Positions 35,258-43,076 of a stretch of DNA of 64,000 bases are shown piece by piece. Where the stretch lies: assembly GCA_020161535.1 (NCBI GenBank), contig JAIUNW010000002.1, positions 124,001 to 188,000 of the forward strand. Reading direction: 5' to 3'. The notes under the pieces were generated by a model. That model was not told the origin of the DNA, did no database searches, and worked only from the letters and a program-made list of their open reading frames with translations. The first letter of the stretch is position 1; every line of letters begins with the position of its first letter. A program made the position numbers and the translations under genes. The DNA comes from Bacteroidota bacterium. Lineage in GTDB: Bacteria > Bacteroidota > Bacteroidia > Chitinophagales > Chitinophagaceae.

Positions 35258-35797
35258 TTAATGGTTCAGGATAAAGTCCTCAATTTTTTTAACAGCATGG
35301 TGATAGGAGGCTTTCAGCGCCCCTTCAGAAGTGTCTAAAACCTTACTCATCTCTTCATAGGGCATTTCATCGTAATACCGCAATGTGAATACAAGTCGTT
35401 GTTTTTCAGGAAGTTGTTGAATGGCTAATTGTAATTTCCATTCAATTTTGTTGGCATCGAAGTCTTTATCGGCCTTTATCTGGTTGCTTAATCCTTCTTC
35501 CACATCGCTGAGCGAAACGGCTGCTTTCTTCTTTTTTTGCTCCAGAAAGGTCAGACATTCGTTGGTGGCGATCCGGTACAGCCAGGTATAGAGCTTGGCG
35601 TCGGCCCGGAAGTTGTCCAGACCGTTCCAGACCCGGATAAATACATTTTGCAGCACATCATTGCTGTCGTCGTGATCCACCACCATGCGTCGGATATGCC
35701 AATAGAGTCGTTCCTGGTACTTGCGGATCAGGGCCGTATAGGCTTTTTCGCGGGTAGCTGGTTCCCTGAATTGAATGAGAAGTTCCGCGTCGTCCAT
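35258..35797 (-). CDS. RNA polymerase ECF sigma-70 factor
   Basis: A 179-residue group IV sigma factor. Region 2: VDHDDSNDVLQNVFIRVWNG and AKLYTWLYRIATNECLTFLE. Region 4: LPEKQRLVFTLRYYDEMPYE and EEMSKVLDTSEGALKASYHH. It starts 10 bp after the transketolase half gene and is followed by its likely anti-sigma factor and a Spy-like protein. That three-gene arrangement is recurrent in Bacteroidota. The stimulus is unknown. Confidence 0.92.
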   Translation of the reverse strand: MDDAELLIQFREPATREKAYTALIRKYQERLYWHIRRMVVDHDDSNDVLQNVFIRVWNGLDNFRADAKLYTWLYRIATNECLTFLEQKKKKAAVSLSDVEEGLSNQIKADKDFDANKIEWKLQLAIQQLPEKQRLVFTLRYYDEMPYEEMSKVLDTSEGALKASYHHAVKKIEDFILNH

Positions 35798-35807
35798 CGG
35801 GGCAGTA

Positions 35808-36764
35808 TTATTTGCGTTTGACCACTTTTTCCGCTGCGCGGATAATATGGTCGGTGCTCAGCCCATATTTTTCCAGCAGTTCCATGGGCGTACCGCTTTC
35901 GCCAAAGGTATCGTTGGTACCTACGTACTCAATGGGTATCGGCAGGTGGCGGGCTGCTACCTGGGCAACGCTATCCCCCAAACCACCCAGAATATTGTGT
36001 TCTTCTACGGTAACCGCACAACGGGTTTTGGAGATCGATTTCAAAATGGCTGCTTCATCGAGCGGCTTGATGGTATGTATATTGATCACTTCAACGCTTA
36101 ATCCGTTCACTTCCAGGGCCTTGGCTGCTTCGAGCGCAATCCAAACCATGTGCCCGCAGGCGAAAATCGTCAGGTCTTTGCCTTCGTTTAGTACCTGTGC
36201 TTTGCCGATTTCAAAAGGGATGCCTTCGGTGAAAATGGGCCAAACGGGTCGGCCGAAACGCAGGTAGACCGGTCCTTCAAATTGCGCGATTGCCAGGGTA
36301 GCGGCTTTTGTTTGTGCATAGTCGCAGGGCACAATTACCGTCATGCCGGGCAGCATTTTCATCATGCCGATGTCTTCCAGTATCTGGTGGGTAGCGCCAT
36401 CTTCACCAAGGGTGAGGCCCGCATGGGAGGCGCAGATTTTTACATTTTTGCCACTATAGGCAACCGACTGGCGAATTTGGTCGTACACGCGACCGGTAGA
36501 GAAATTGGCGAAAGTGGTGGTGAAGGGGATTTTACCGCCGATGGTGAGGCCGGCAGCGATGCCGATCATATTGGCTTCTGCAATACCACATTGAATAAAG
36601 CGCTCGGGATTGTCTTTGATGAACTGGTTTAGTTTCAGCGAGCCGGCCAGGTCGGCCGTCAGCGCTACTACATTTTTATTGGTTTTACCCAATTCGGTCA
36701 TCCCGTCGCCGAATCCGCTTCTTGTGTCTTTCTTACCGGTAACCGTTATTTCGCTAAGAGTCAT
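35808..36764 (-). CDS. Transketolase, C-terminal half subunit
   Basis: A 318-residue protein equal to the pyrimidine-binding and C-terminal domains of transketolase, encoded as a separate polypeptide. Seen: TRSGFGDGMTELGKTNKNVV, FIQCGIAEANMIGIAAGLTI (catalytic Glu region), SHAGLTLGEDGATHQILEDI and a C-terminal domain ending GESGTPMELLEKYGL. Such split transketolases need an N-terminal half carrying the thiamine-diphosphate GDG site, usually the gene just upstream. Here the upstream gene is galE and no N-terminal half is present in the window. Confidence 0.9.
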   Translation of the reverse strand: MTLSEITVTGKKDTRSGFGDGMTELGKTNKNVVALTADLAGSLKLNQFIKDNPERFIQCGIAEANMIGIAAGLTIGGKIPFTTTFANFSTGRVYDQIRQSVAYSGKNVKICASHAGLTLGEDGATHQILEDIGMMKMLPGMTVIVPCDYAQTKAATLAIAQFEGPVYLRFGRPVWPIFTEGIPFEIGKAQVLNEGKDLTIFACGHMVWIALEAAKALEVNGLSVEVINIHTIKPLDEAAILKSISKTRCAVTVEEHNILGGLGDSVAQVAARHLPIPIEYVGTNDTFGESGTPMELLEKYGLSTDHIIRAAEKVVKRK

Positions 36765-36819
36765 GCTGCAAATTGTTGAAGGGTAAAATTAGTGAAAACT
36801 GAAAAGTAAATGGCAAATA

Positions 36820-37875
36820 CTAATTCAGCTTCGCGTTCTGGCGATGGAAGAAACTTTCGTCTTGTTTCACATGCTGCTCCCATTTCCAGGCCGTGTCCAT
36901 CATGTCTTCGAGGTCGAAACGAATATGCCAGCCCAATTCAGTGACCGCGTATTCATTGTTGGCGTAGATGGCAACAACATCGCCTGGACGACGCGGGCCG
37001 ATCACATAATTCAATTGCTGGCCACTTACTTTTTCAAATGCTTTGATGGCTTCCAATACAGTGACGCCGTTGCCACTGCCCAGGTTGAACACTTCGCAAG
37101 ATTTCATTGTGCGACCGTCGATCAGGTATTGAAGTGCCAGCGTATGTGCATGGGCGATATCTGACACGTGAATATAGTCGCGCAGGCAACTGCCATCGCG
37201 GGTATCATAGTCATTGCCCCAAACCTGCATCTGCGGCAATTTGCCAATGGCCGTTTGGGTGATGGCAGGCACCAGGTTGGCGGGTTTGCCAATGGGCAAT
37301 TCGCCGATCTGGATGCTGGGGTGTGCCCCTACGGGGTTGAAATAACGCAGCAGGATACACTGGGTTGGGTTCACTTTCGAAAACTCGCTGATGATTTGTT
37401 CGCCCATTTGTTTGGTATAACCATAGGGCGATTCAGCCGGTTTCGGTGGTGTATTTTCTGTTACCGGTATTACATCGGGGTTGCCGTAAACGGTGCACGA
37501 TGAAGAGAACACGAAATAAGGCACTTTAAATTCCTGCACGCATTTCAGCAGGTTGAGCAGGCTGTTGAGGTTGTTCTCGAAATACATGATCGGATGCGCC
37601 ACCGATTCACCCACCGATTTAAAAGCGGCGAAATGGATGATGCCGGTAATGTCTTCGTTTTCCTGGAAGATGGCATAGGTATCGTCAAAATTACAAAGGT
37701 CAACTTTGTAATTTTTGATTTTCTTACCGGTGATTCTTTCCACCCCATCGAGAATAAGGGGGTTGGACCGGGAATTGTTATCGACCGAGATCACTTCAAA
37801 TCCATTCTCCACCAGGTCTACCAGGGTATGTGATCCGATATAACCACAACCTCCGGTCACTAATATTTTGCTCAT
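36820..37875 (-). CDS. galE: UDP-glucose 4-epimerase
   Basis: A 351-residue short-chain dehydrogenase-type epimerase interconverting UDP-glucose and UDP-galactose. The NAD-binding start ILVTGGCGYIGSHTLVDLVE and the catalytic YGYTK motif (SPYGYTKQMGEQII) are clear. FSSSCTVYGNPD carries the catalytic Ser/Thr, and RDYIHVSDIAHAH is the GalE-type conserved loop. It starts 6 bp after rfbA, giving a nucleotide-sugar pair that feeds surface polysaccharide synthesis. Confidence 0.95.
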   Translation of the reverse strand: MSKILVTGGCGYIGSHTLVDLVENGFEVISVDNNSRSNPLILDGVERITGKKIKNYKVDLCNFDDTYAIFQENEDITGIIHFAAFKSVGESVAHPIMYFENNLNSLLNLLKCVQEFKVPYFVFSSSCTVYGNPDVIPVTENTPPKPAESPYGYTKQMGEQIISEFSKVNPTQCILLRYFNPVGAHPSIQIGELPIGKPANLVPAITQTAIGKLPQMQVWGNDYDTRDGSCLRDYIHVSDIAHAHTLALQYLIDGRTMKSCEVFNLGSGNGVTVLEAIKAFEKVSGQQLNYVIGPRRPGDVVAIYANNEYAVTELGWHIRFDLEDMMDTAWKWEQHVKQDESFFHRQNAKLN

Positions 37876-37881
37876 TGTTTA

Positions 37882-38766
37882 TTATTTTCTGTTAGTGCTG
37901 TTTTTCTCGGCCAAAAGCCCTGTAAGATACTGACCATATCCGCTTTTCATTAGGGGCAATGCAATCGTTTCCAATTGCTGGTCGTTGATAAAGCCACGGC
38001 GCCAGGCAATTTCTTCAATGCAGGCCACTTTGATGCCCTGGCGTTGCTCGATGGTTTGTACAAATTGAGAAGCCTGCATGAGCGAATCAAAAGTACCGGT
38101 ATCGAGCCAGGCCGTGCCGCGGTCCATGATCGACACTTTCAATTTGCCGCGGCGCAGGTATTCTTTGTTGACGTCGGTAATTTCATATTCGCCGCGTGCA
38201 CTGGGCTTCAGGTCGCGGGCGATGGCTTTCACTTCATTGTCGTAGAAATAAAGGCCGGGTACCGCGAAATTGCTCTTGGGTTTGGCGGGTTTTTCTTCGA
38301 TCGACAAGGCGTTGTTGTCCGCATCAAATTCAACCACACCGTAACGTTCAGGATCACTCACGCGATAAGCGTAAACGATACCGCCCTCGGGATTGGTATT
38401 GTGTACCAGTTGCTTGCCAAGACCCATGCCATAGAAAATATTATCGCCCAGAACCAGGGCCACACTATCGTTGCCAATAAAATCAGCGCCAATCACAAAT
38501 GCCTGGGCCAGTCCGTTGGGCTCGGCCTGCTCGGCATAGCTGATGTCCAATCCCACCCGTTTGCCATCGCCCAACAGCTTTTTGAACAGGGGCAGGTCGT
38601 GTGGTGTGGAGATAATCAGGATTTCCCGAATACCGGCCAGCATCAGGGTCGACAGCGGATAATAGATCATCGGCTTGTCGTACACGGGCATAATCTGCTT
38701 ACTGATGGCGTTGGTGATCGGATGCAATCGGGTGCCTGATCCGCCGGCTAATACAATTCCCTTCAT
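37882..38766 (-). CDS. rfbA: Glucose-1-phosphate thymidylyltransferase
   Basis: A 294-residue nucleotidyltransferase making dTDP-glucose, first step to dTDP-rhamnose and related sugars. [20 protein letters not shown] is the nucleotide-binding start, with [20 protein letters not shown] and [17 protein letters not shown] following. A short extra tail of about 8 residues (AEKNSTNRK end) is present. It heads a leftward run with galE; rfbB, C and D are not in the window. Confidence 0.95.
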   Translation of the reverse strand: MKGIVLAGGSGTRLHPITNAISKQIMPVYDKPMIYYPLSTLMLAGIREILIISTPHDLPLFKKLLGDGKRVGLDISYAEQAEPNGLAQAFVIGADFIGNDSVALVLGDNIFYGMGLGKQLVHNTNPEGGIVYAYRVSDPERYGVVEFDADNNALSIEEKPAKPKSNFAVPGLYFYDNEVKAIARDLKPSARGEYEITDVNKEYLRRGKLKVSIMDRGTAWLDTGTFDSLMQASQFVQTIEQRQGIKVACIEEIAWRRGFINDQQLETIALPLMKSGYGQYLTGLLAEKNSTNRK

Positions 38767-38826
38767 ATGGTGGTTAATGAGGGCACAAGATATAAAAGGT
38801 TTGCCGTAGACGCAACGGGATAGGTT

Positions 38827-38849
38827 GTTTAAGGTTTAATGTTTAAGGG
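38827..38849 (+). repeat. 23 bp inverted repeat, left copy
   Basis: Begins GTTTAAGGTTTAATG and ends TTTAAGGG. The exact reverse complement lies at 41183-41205. The two bracket the HxlR/DoxX/OYE genes. A looser relative (TTCAAGGTTTAAGAGG) occurs near 18243. Confidence 0.93.
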
Positions 38850-38984
38850 TGCTTGTGTTTCGGGGTTTTTGGAGGTGGGTGTAAGGTTGCTACCGCGGGC
38901 GGGGATACATTATTAGTTTGAGATGCGCTGATGGTGTTGTGGGTGGGCGCTGATGATGATTGCGGGTGCTATTTCTATAATTGG

Positions 38985-39344
38985 CTATTCACTTTTTCTG
39001 AGAACTCGCTTGCGATGGGCAACACCCCATTTGTGCATGGCTAATATCACTTCTGTCAGGGTTTTACTATAGGCTGTCAGTTCGTACTCAACGGTAATGG
39101 GTTTGGTATTGCAGACTTTTCTGCTGACGAGGCCATTGGTTTCTAACTCTTGCAGTTCTTTTGACAAAATACGGGGACTGATCCCGGCCTCTCTCGACAA
39201 TTCATTGAATTTCTTTTTGCCGTCTCTTAAAATAGAGATGAGTACTAGTTTCCACTTTCCACCAACAACATAGAGCGTGTCTTGAATAGCCAGTCCTGCT
39301 TGTTTGCAACTTGCGTCGGAAAGTTTTTTCGGTTCTTTTGCCAT
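38985..39344 (-). CDS. HxlR-family winged-helix transcriptional regulator
   Basis: A 119-residue regulator of the HxlR family, cytoplasmic and probably dimeric. The conserved Cys near the N-terminus (SDASCKQAGLAIQDTLYVVG) is followed by GKWKLVLISILRDGKKKFNE and the recognition region EAGISPRILSKELQELETNG; GLVSRKV and YELTAYSKTLTEVI complete the wing. The Cys suggests sensing of oxidants or electrophiles, as in HypR and YodB. It is divergent from doxX and an Old Yellow Enzyme gene, the classic targets of such regulators. Confidence 0.92.
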   Translation of the reverse strand: MAKEPKKLSDASCKQAGLAIQDTLYVVGGKWKLVLISILRDGKKKFNELSREAGISPRILSKELQELETNGLVSRKVCNTKPITVEYELTAYSKTLTEVILAMHKWGVAHRKRVLRKSE

Positions 39345-39353
39345 ATACTAACA

Positions 39354-39381
39354 TTTATGTAACTACTATTCTTTATGTAAC
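39354..39381. promoter_or_regulatory. Candidate HxlR operator: paired direct repeats
   Basis: TTTATGTAAC occurs at 39354-39363 and again at 39372-39381, an 18 bp period. A weaker third match (TATAGTAAC) is at 39394-39402. They lie in the 98 bp divergent region between the regulator and doxX, downstream of the regulator's own -7 box, so binding could repress it. Confidence 0.45.
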
Positions 39382-39387
39382 AGATAA

Positions 39388-39395
39388 CAAATGTA
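39388..39395 (-). promoter_or_regulatory. TAnnTTTG -7 box for the HxlR gene
   Basis: TACATTTG on the minus strand, 44 bases before the ATG at 39344. The TTTATGTAAC repeats lie just downstream of it. Confidence 0.5.
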
Positions 39396-39442
39396 TAGTA
39401 ACCTGAAATAATTTTACACCCTATTCTTAAAATTTTCAAGAA

Positions 39443-39802
39443 ATGAATGGTAAAACAAAAAATGTGGTAAGCTGGATATTAACGGGCTTGGTGAGTTTTA
39501 TTTTTCTCGGCTCGGGCATTTTTAAACTGATGGGTGGAAACCCCGAAATGGCGGCAAGTATAGGCGGACGCACGAATCTTATTGCGCTAGGTTGGTTGGA
39601 AATCGTCATAACAGCCTTGTTCTTATTCAAAAGAACGGGTGTGGTTGGCTCTTTATTGATGATTGCCTATATGGGTGGTGCGATGGCCGTGTTATTCGTT
39701 GCCCACCAGCCATATATTTTTATCATCGTTGTGCAAGTGCTTATTTGGTTGGCGGCGTCGTGGCGGTTTCCAGAATTGAAGCAGCGATTGTTTAATCAGT
39801 AA
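39443..39802 (+). CDS. DoxX-family membrane protein
   Basis: A 119-residue inner-membrane protein with four helices (about 9-29, 45-64, 70-88, 92-110). FLGSGIFKLMGGNPEMAASI matches the DoxX/DoxD pattern of a first helix ending in a conserved Lys-Leu. Members are loosely linked to quinone or thiol redox balance; the function is not established. It is followed 29 bp later by the alkene reductase gene and faces the HxlR regulator. Confidence 0.82.
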   Translation: MNGKTKNVVSWILTGLVSFIFLGSGIFKLMGGNPEMAASIGGRTNLIALGWLEIVITALFLFKRTGVVGSLLMIAYMGGAMAVLFVAHQPYIFIIVVQVLIWLAASWRFPELKQRLFNQ

Positions 39803-39831
39803 CAAACTAATCACCAAAAAATACATATACA

Positions 39832-40911
39832 ATGCTATTGGATCAAATCAAGTTGGGCAACCTGACCTTAAAAAACAAAATGGCAATGGCTGCCATGACA
39901 AGAAGCAGGGCCGACAACAATGGGGTAGTGGGGGATATGACGGTTGAATACTACACCCAAAGAGCCAGTGCCGGAATGATCATAACGGAAGCCATTAATA
40001 TTTCTGCACAAGCGAAGGGGAGTCCATTTACCCCCGGCCTCTACACGCAGGCGCAAATTGATGCCTGGAAAAAAGTGACGGCTTCTGTTCACGAAAAAGG
40101 CGGAATAATATTTGCACAGCTTTGGCATACCGGTCGGGTTGCGCATTCTGTCGACAGAAACGGAAATCTACCCGTGGCACCTTCGCCGATTGCAATAACC
40201 GGTATGCAGCATTATACATCGCAGGGCCCAAAAGATTTCGAAACACCAAAAGAATTGACGGTTGCTGACATTAAACAGATCGTAAAAGACTATGGACAAG
40301 CCGCCAAAAATGCCCTGGAAGCCGGTTTTGACGGTGTGGAATTGCACGGTGCAAATGGCTATTTGCCCAACCAGTTTTTAGCCGAAAGTGCCAACCAACG
40401 ACAAGATGAATATGGTGGAACAATTGAAAAGAACGCACGGTTCATGCTAGAAGTCATGGAAGAATTGATTCATGCCGTTGGCGGAGACCGCGTAGGCATC
40501 AAACTCTCACCATTCCAGCCGTATGCAGGAATCGTTTTTGACAATCCAACGGCTACTTTCTCTTACCTGCTGCAAGCGCTCAATAAAATGAATTTTCTGT
40601 TTGTAGAGCTCATGAAAAAAAGCCCGATGTTTCCGCTCTTGCCGCACTATCCGGGTGAAGATGAAATAGTACTATTCGGAAAACAGGTTAAACATCCGGT
40701 AATGGCTAACACTGCCTACAACAAAGAAAGCGCCGAACAAGAACTCCAAAAAGGCATCGCCCAGCTAATTTCTTTTGGCACAACATTCTTAGCCAACCCC
40801 GACTTACCCAAACGATTCGCGCAAAATGCAGCCCTCAATCAAATCGACAGCGCGACGATGTTCGGCGGTGCAGAGAAAGGATATATCGACTGCCCCTTTT
40901 TAACCGAATAA
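39832..40911 (+). CDS. Old Yellow Enzyme family alkene reductase
   Basis: A 359-residue FMN-dependent TIM-barrel ene-reductase that reduces activated C=C bonds with NAD(P)H. Signatures are NKMAMAAMTRSRADNNGVVG, FAQLWHTGRVAH (FMN-contacting Gln and His neighbourhood), FDGVELHGANGYLPNQFLAE (substrate-binding His-x-x-Asn) and NQRQDEYGGTIEKNARFMLE. Cytoplasmic. With an HxlR regulator and DoxX it forms a typical electrophile-response set. Its codons look more A-rich than flanking genes, a possible sign of separate origin. Confidence 0.94.
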   Translation: MLLDQIKLGNLTLKNKMAMAAMTRSRADNNGVVGDMTVEYYTQRASAGMIITEAINISAQAKGSPFTPGLYTQAQIDAWKKVTASVHEKGGIIFAQLWHTGRVAHSVDRNGNLPVAPSPIAITGMQHYTSQGPKDFETPKELTVADIKQIVKDYGQAAKNALEAGFDGVELHGANGYLPNQFLAESANQRQDEYGGTIEKNARFMLEVMEELIHAVGGDRVGIKLSPFQPYAGIVFDNPTATFSYLLQALNKMNFLFVELMKKSPMFPLLPHYPGEDEIVLFGKQVKHPVMANTAYNKESAEQELQKGIAQLISFGTTFLANPDLPKRFAQNAALNQIDSATMFGGAEKGYIDCPFLTE

Positions 40912-41211
40912 AAGCCACCATCAACAGCAGGTTTGTTAGGCAGAAAGAGTTGTCATTGCATCAACTATGGCTAGTTGATTTAAGCTTCAACAAAAGGCAA
41001 GCAAGGTCATGTATATTAAAATAGTAATAACAAGAAAGCAAATACGGAAATACAAAAGGGAGGCGCTACACCAAAAGTAAATGCGCCCTGTCGCTAAGAT
41101 TTTCAGCCATCGTTTACATTCCAATGCCCCTCGCACGCGGAGCAACCTTAAACTTAACAACTAAAACCCCACACCATTCGCGCCCTTAAACATTAAACCT
41201 TAAACTCTTGC
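40912..41211. other. Non-coding interval
   Basis: About 300 bp without a gene, A/T-rich in its first two thirds. Its only recognised element is the right copy of the 23 bp inverted repeat near the right end. No terminator with a T-run was found after the alkene reductase. Confidence 0.5.
41183..41205 (-). repeat. 23 bp inverted repeat, right copy
   Basis: Exact reverse complement of 38827-38849. It ends 6 bp from the stop codon of the phosphate transporter gene. Confidence 0.93.
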
Positions 41212-42249
41212 TCATTTGAAGAACTGCATGATAAAGTAGATGATCGCCGCAAACAGCGCACTTACCGGAATAGTAAGTATCCATGCCCAGAGCAGGTTGA
41301 TGGTGACGCCCCAACGAACGGCGGAGAGGCGTTTGGTGGCACCTACACCGATGATGGCGCCGGTGATGGTATGGGTGGTGCTGACGGGTATCGCGAGGTG
41401 TTCGGCCAGGTAAAGCGTAGCGGCACCGGCCGTTTCGGCGGCGACGCCTTCAAGGGGTGTTACCTTGGTAATGCGGGTGCCCATGGTTTTGACAATCTTC
41501 CAACCGCCGCTAAGTGTGCCCAACGCAATGGCCGTAAAACTCGCCAACGGTACCCACCAGTACACATTTACAAACGTGTTGAAATCCATCTTCACACCCA
41601 AGGTATTTTCATGGTAGATGATGGCGGCACCAATGATACCCATTACTTTTTGCGCATCGTTTCCACCATGACCGAGGCTGAACAATGCAGATGACAACAA
41701 TTGCAATCGACGGAACCATTTGTCGGCCTTGTGGGGGATGGCTTTTTTACAGATATGCAGAATAATAACGGTGATGATATACGCGATGATCATGCCGATC
41801 AAGGGCGCCAGGAAAATGAAAAGAAAAGTAGGGATCACTTTGCCGTAGTTGATCACATTGTGACCATTTTTTGTGAGTCCGCCGGCATGCGCAAGGGCCG
41901 CGCCTAAAAAGCCGCCCATCAGGGTGTGCGATGAACTGGAAGGAATGCCGAACCACCAGGTGATCAGGTTCCAGGCAATGGCAGCGATCAATCCCGCGAA
42001 AACCACTTCCATGTTGATGAAATCCTCATATACCCATTTGGCCACGGTATTGCCGATTTTGAATTCGCCGATCCAGTATTTGGAAATAAAAAAAGCGGCA
42101 AAGTTGAAAAATGCCGCCCATAATACCGCCTGAAAGGGCGTTAGTACTTTGGTAGAAACGATGGTAGCGATGGAATTGGCCGCATCATGAAAGCCATTGA
42201 TGTAGTCAAATACCAACGCGAGTATAATAATGATAACAAGAAAAGTCAT
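41212..42249 (-). CDS. pit: PiT-family inorganic phosphate transporter
   Basis: A 345-residue polytopic membrane protein moving phosphate (usually as metal phosphate) with cations. The PiT signature GFHDAANSIATIVSTKVLTP lies near the N-terminus and its inverted-topology counterpart GHGGNDAQKVMGI in the middle; LAIPVSTTHTITGAIIGVGA is near the end. About ten helices. The DUF47/PhoU-like gene lies 41 bp upstream on the same strand, the usual partner, and an OprO/P-type porin gene is divergent from the pair. Confidence 0.95.
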   Translation of the reverse strand: MTFLVIIIILALVFDYINGFHDAANSIATIVSTKVLTPFQAVLWAAFFNFAAFFISKYWIGEFKIGNTVAKWVYEDFINMEVVFAGLIAAIAWNLITWWFGIPSSSSHTLMGGFLGAALAHAGGLTKNGHNVINYGKVIPTFLFIFLAPLIGMIIAYIITVIILHICKKAIPHKADKWFRRLQLLSSALFSLGHGGNDAQKVMGIIGAAIIYHENTLGVKMDFNTFVNVYWWVPLASFTAIALGTLSGGWKIVKTMGTRITKVTPLEGVAAETAGAATLYLAEHLAIPVSTTHTITGAIIGVGATKRLSAVRWGVTINLLWAWILTIPVSALFAAIIYFIMQFFK

Positions 42250-42290
42250 GTCAGAAGGTTAAAGGAGCTTCGGCGTACTTAATGATGGGC

Positions 42291-42938
42291 TTAGGCATAC
42301 TTAATGATGATGCTTTCAATGACGTTGGCGGCATCTTCACATTTATCGGTAACGATCTCCATCACCTGGTAGATCTCTCTTTTCTTGATCACTTCTTTGG
42401 CATCGGGTTCGGTTTCAAACAATCGATCGATGCTCAGGTCAAAAATATCGTCGGCCTGGTTCTCAATGCTGTTCACTTTCACCAGCGCATCGGTCATTTG
42501 CCGCATGTTTTTCATGTTGCGCAATTCGAGCACTGCATTTTTGATTTGCTCCGAACCCTGGTCGATCAGGTCGGCCATTTTCTGGATACCCGGATCGTTC
42601 GGGTTCACCTTATAAAAATTGATTTTTTTGGCTGCGGCAAAAATATAATCGCAGATATCGTCGAGCGCACTGGCCAGGTAGTGAATATCTTCCCGGTCGA
42701 AGGGTGTGATAAAGTTGCGCCCCAACTCGGTAAAAATTTTATGGGTCAGGTCATCGTTCACGTGCTCCAGGTCTTCCATTCGCGCAATCAGCGAAGCCCG
42801 CTTATCAAAATCGGTTTCGCTTACAACATCTTTCATCAGGCGGCCCATCTTGGCAACGGTGTTGGCTACTTCTTCAAACAGGGAATAAAATACTTTGTCC
42901 TTCGGGGTAAACAATTTAAGGATCGACGATATGGACAT
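42291..42938 (-). CDS. DUF47 PhoU-like phosphate transport regulator
   Basis: A 215-residue all-helical protein of the DUF47 (PhoU-like) family. Seen: FYSLFEEVANTVAKMGRLMK, ARMEDLEHVNDDLTHKIFTE and FDREDIHYLASALDDICDYI, the last containing the metal-binding E/DxxxD pattern. It is thought to gate or regulate the PiT transporter encoded 41 bp downstream. A TATTTTTG box ends 14 bases before its ATG. Confidence 0.93.
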   Translation of the reverse strand: MSISSILKLFTPKDKVFYSLFEEVANTVAKMGRLMKDVVSETDFDKRASLIARMEDLEHVNDDLTHKIFTELGRNFITPFDREDIHYLASALDDICDYIFAAAKKINFYKVNPNDPGIQKMADLIDQGSEQIKNAVLELRNMKNMRQMTDALVKVNSIENQADDIFDLSIDRLFETEPDAKEVIKKREIYQVMEIVTDKCEDAANVIESIIIKYA

Positions 42939-42952
42939 AGATCAATTTTGCG

Positions 42953-42960
42953 CAAAAATA
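42953..42960 (-). promoter_or_regulatory. TAnnTTTG -7 box for DUF47-pit
   Basis: TATTTTTG on the minus strand, 14 bases before the DUF47 ATG, giving a leader of about 9 nt. The divergent spacer beyond it holds TTACCA (42975-42980) and TGGTAA (42996-43001), a possible operator shared with the porin gene. Confidence 0.52.
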
Positions 42961-43046
42961 GCCGCCTTTCCCGGTTACCACCCAAATTTATCTGTTGGTA
43001 ATAATTCCTTAACATTGAGAAATAGCGCCTTGATATGCCCGGCAAT

Positions 43047-43054
43047 TACCTTTG
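43047..43054 (+). promoter_or_regulatory. TAnnTTTG -7 box for the porin gene
   Basis: TACCTTTG places transcription near 43060. This makes the in-frame ATG at 43035 unlikely and supports the ATG at 43077. Confidence 0.5.
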
Positions 43055-43076
43055 CCGCCGTTTACAATTCCTTCAT

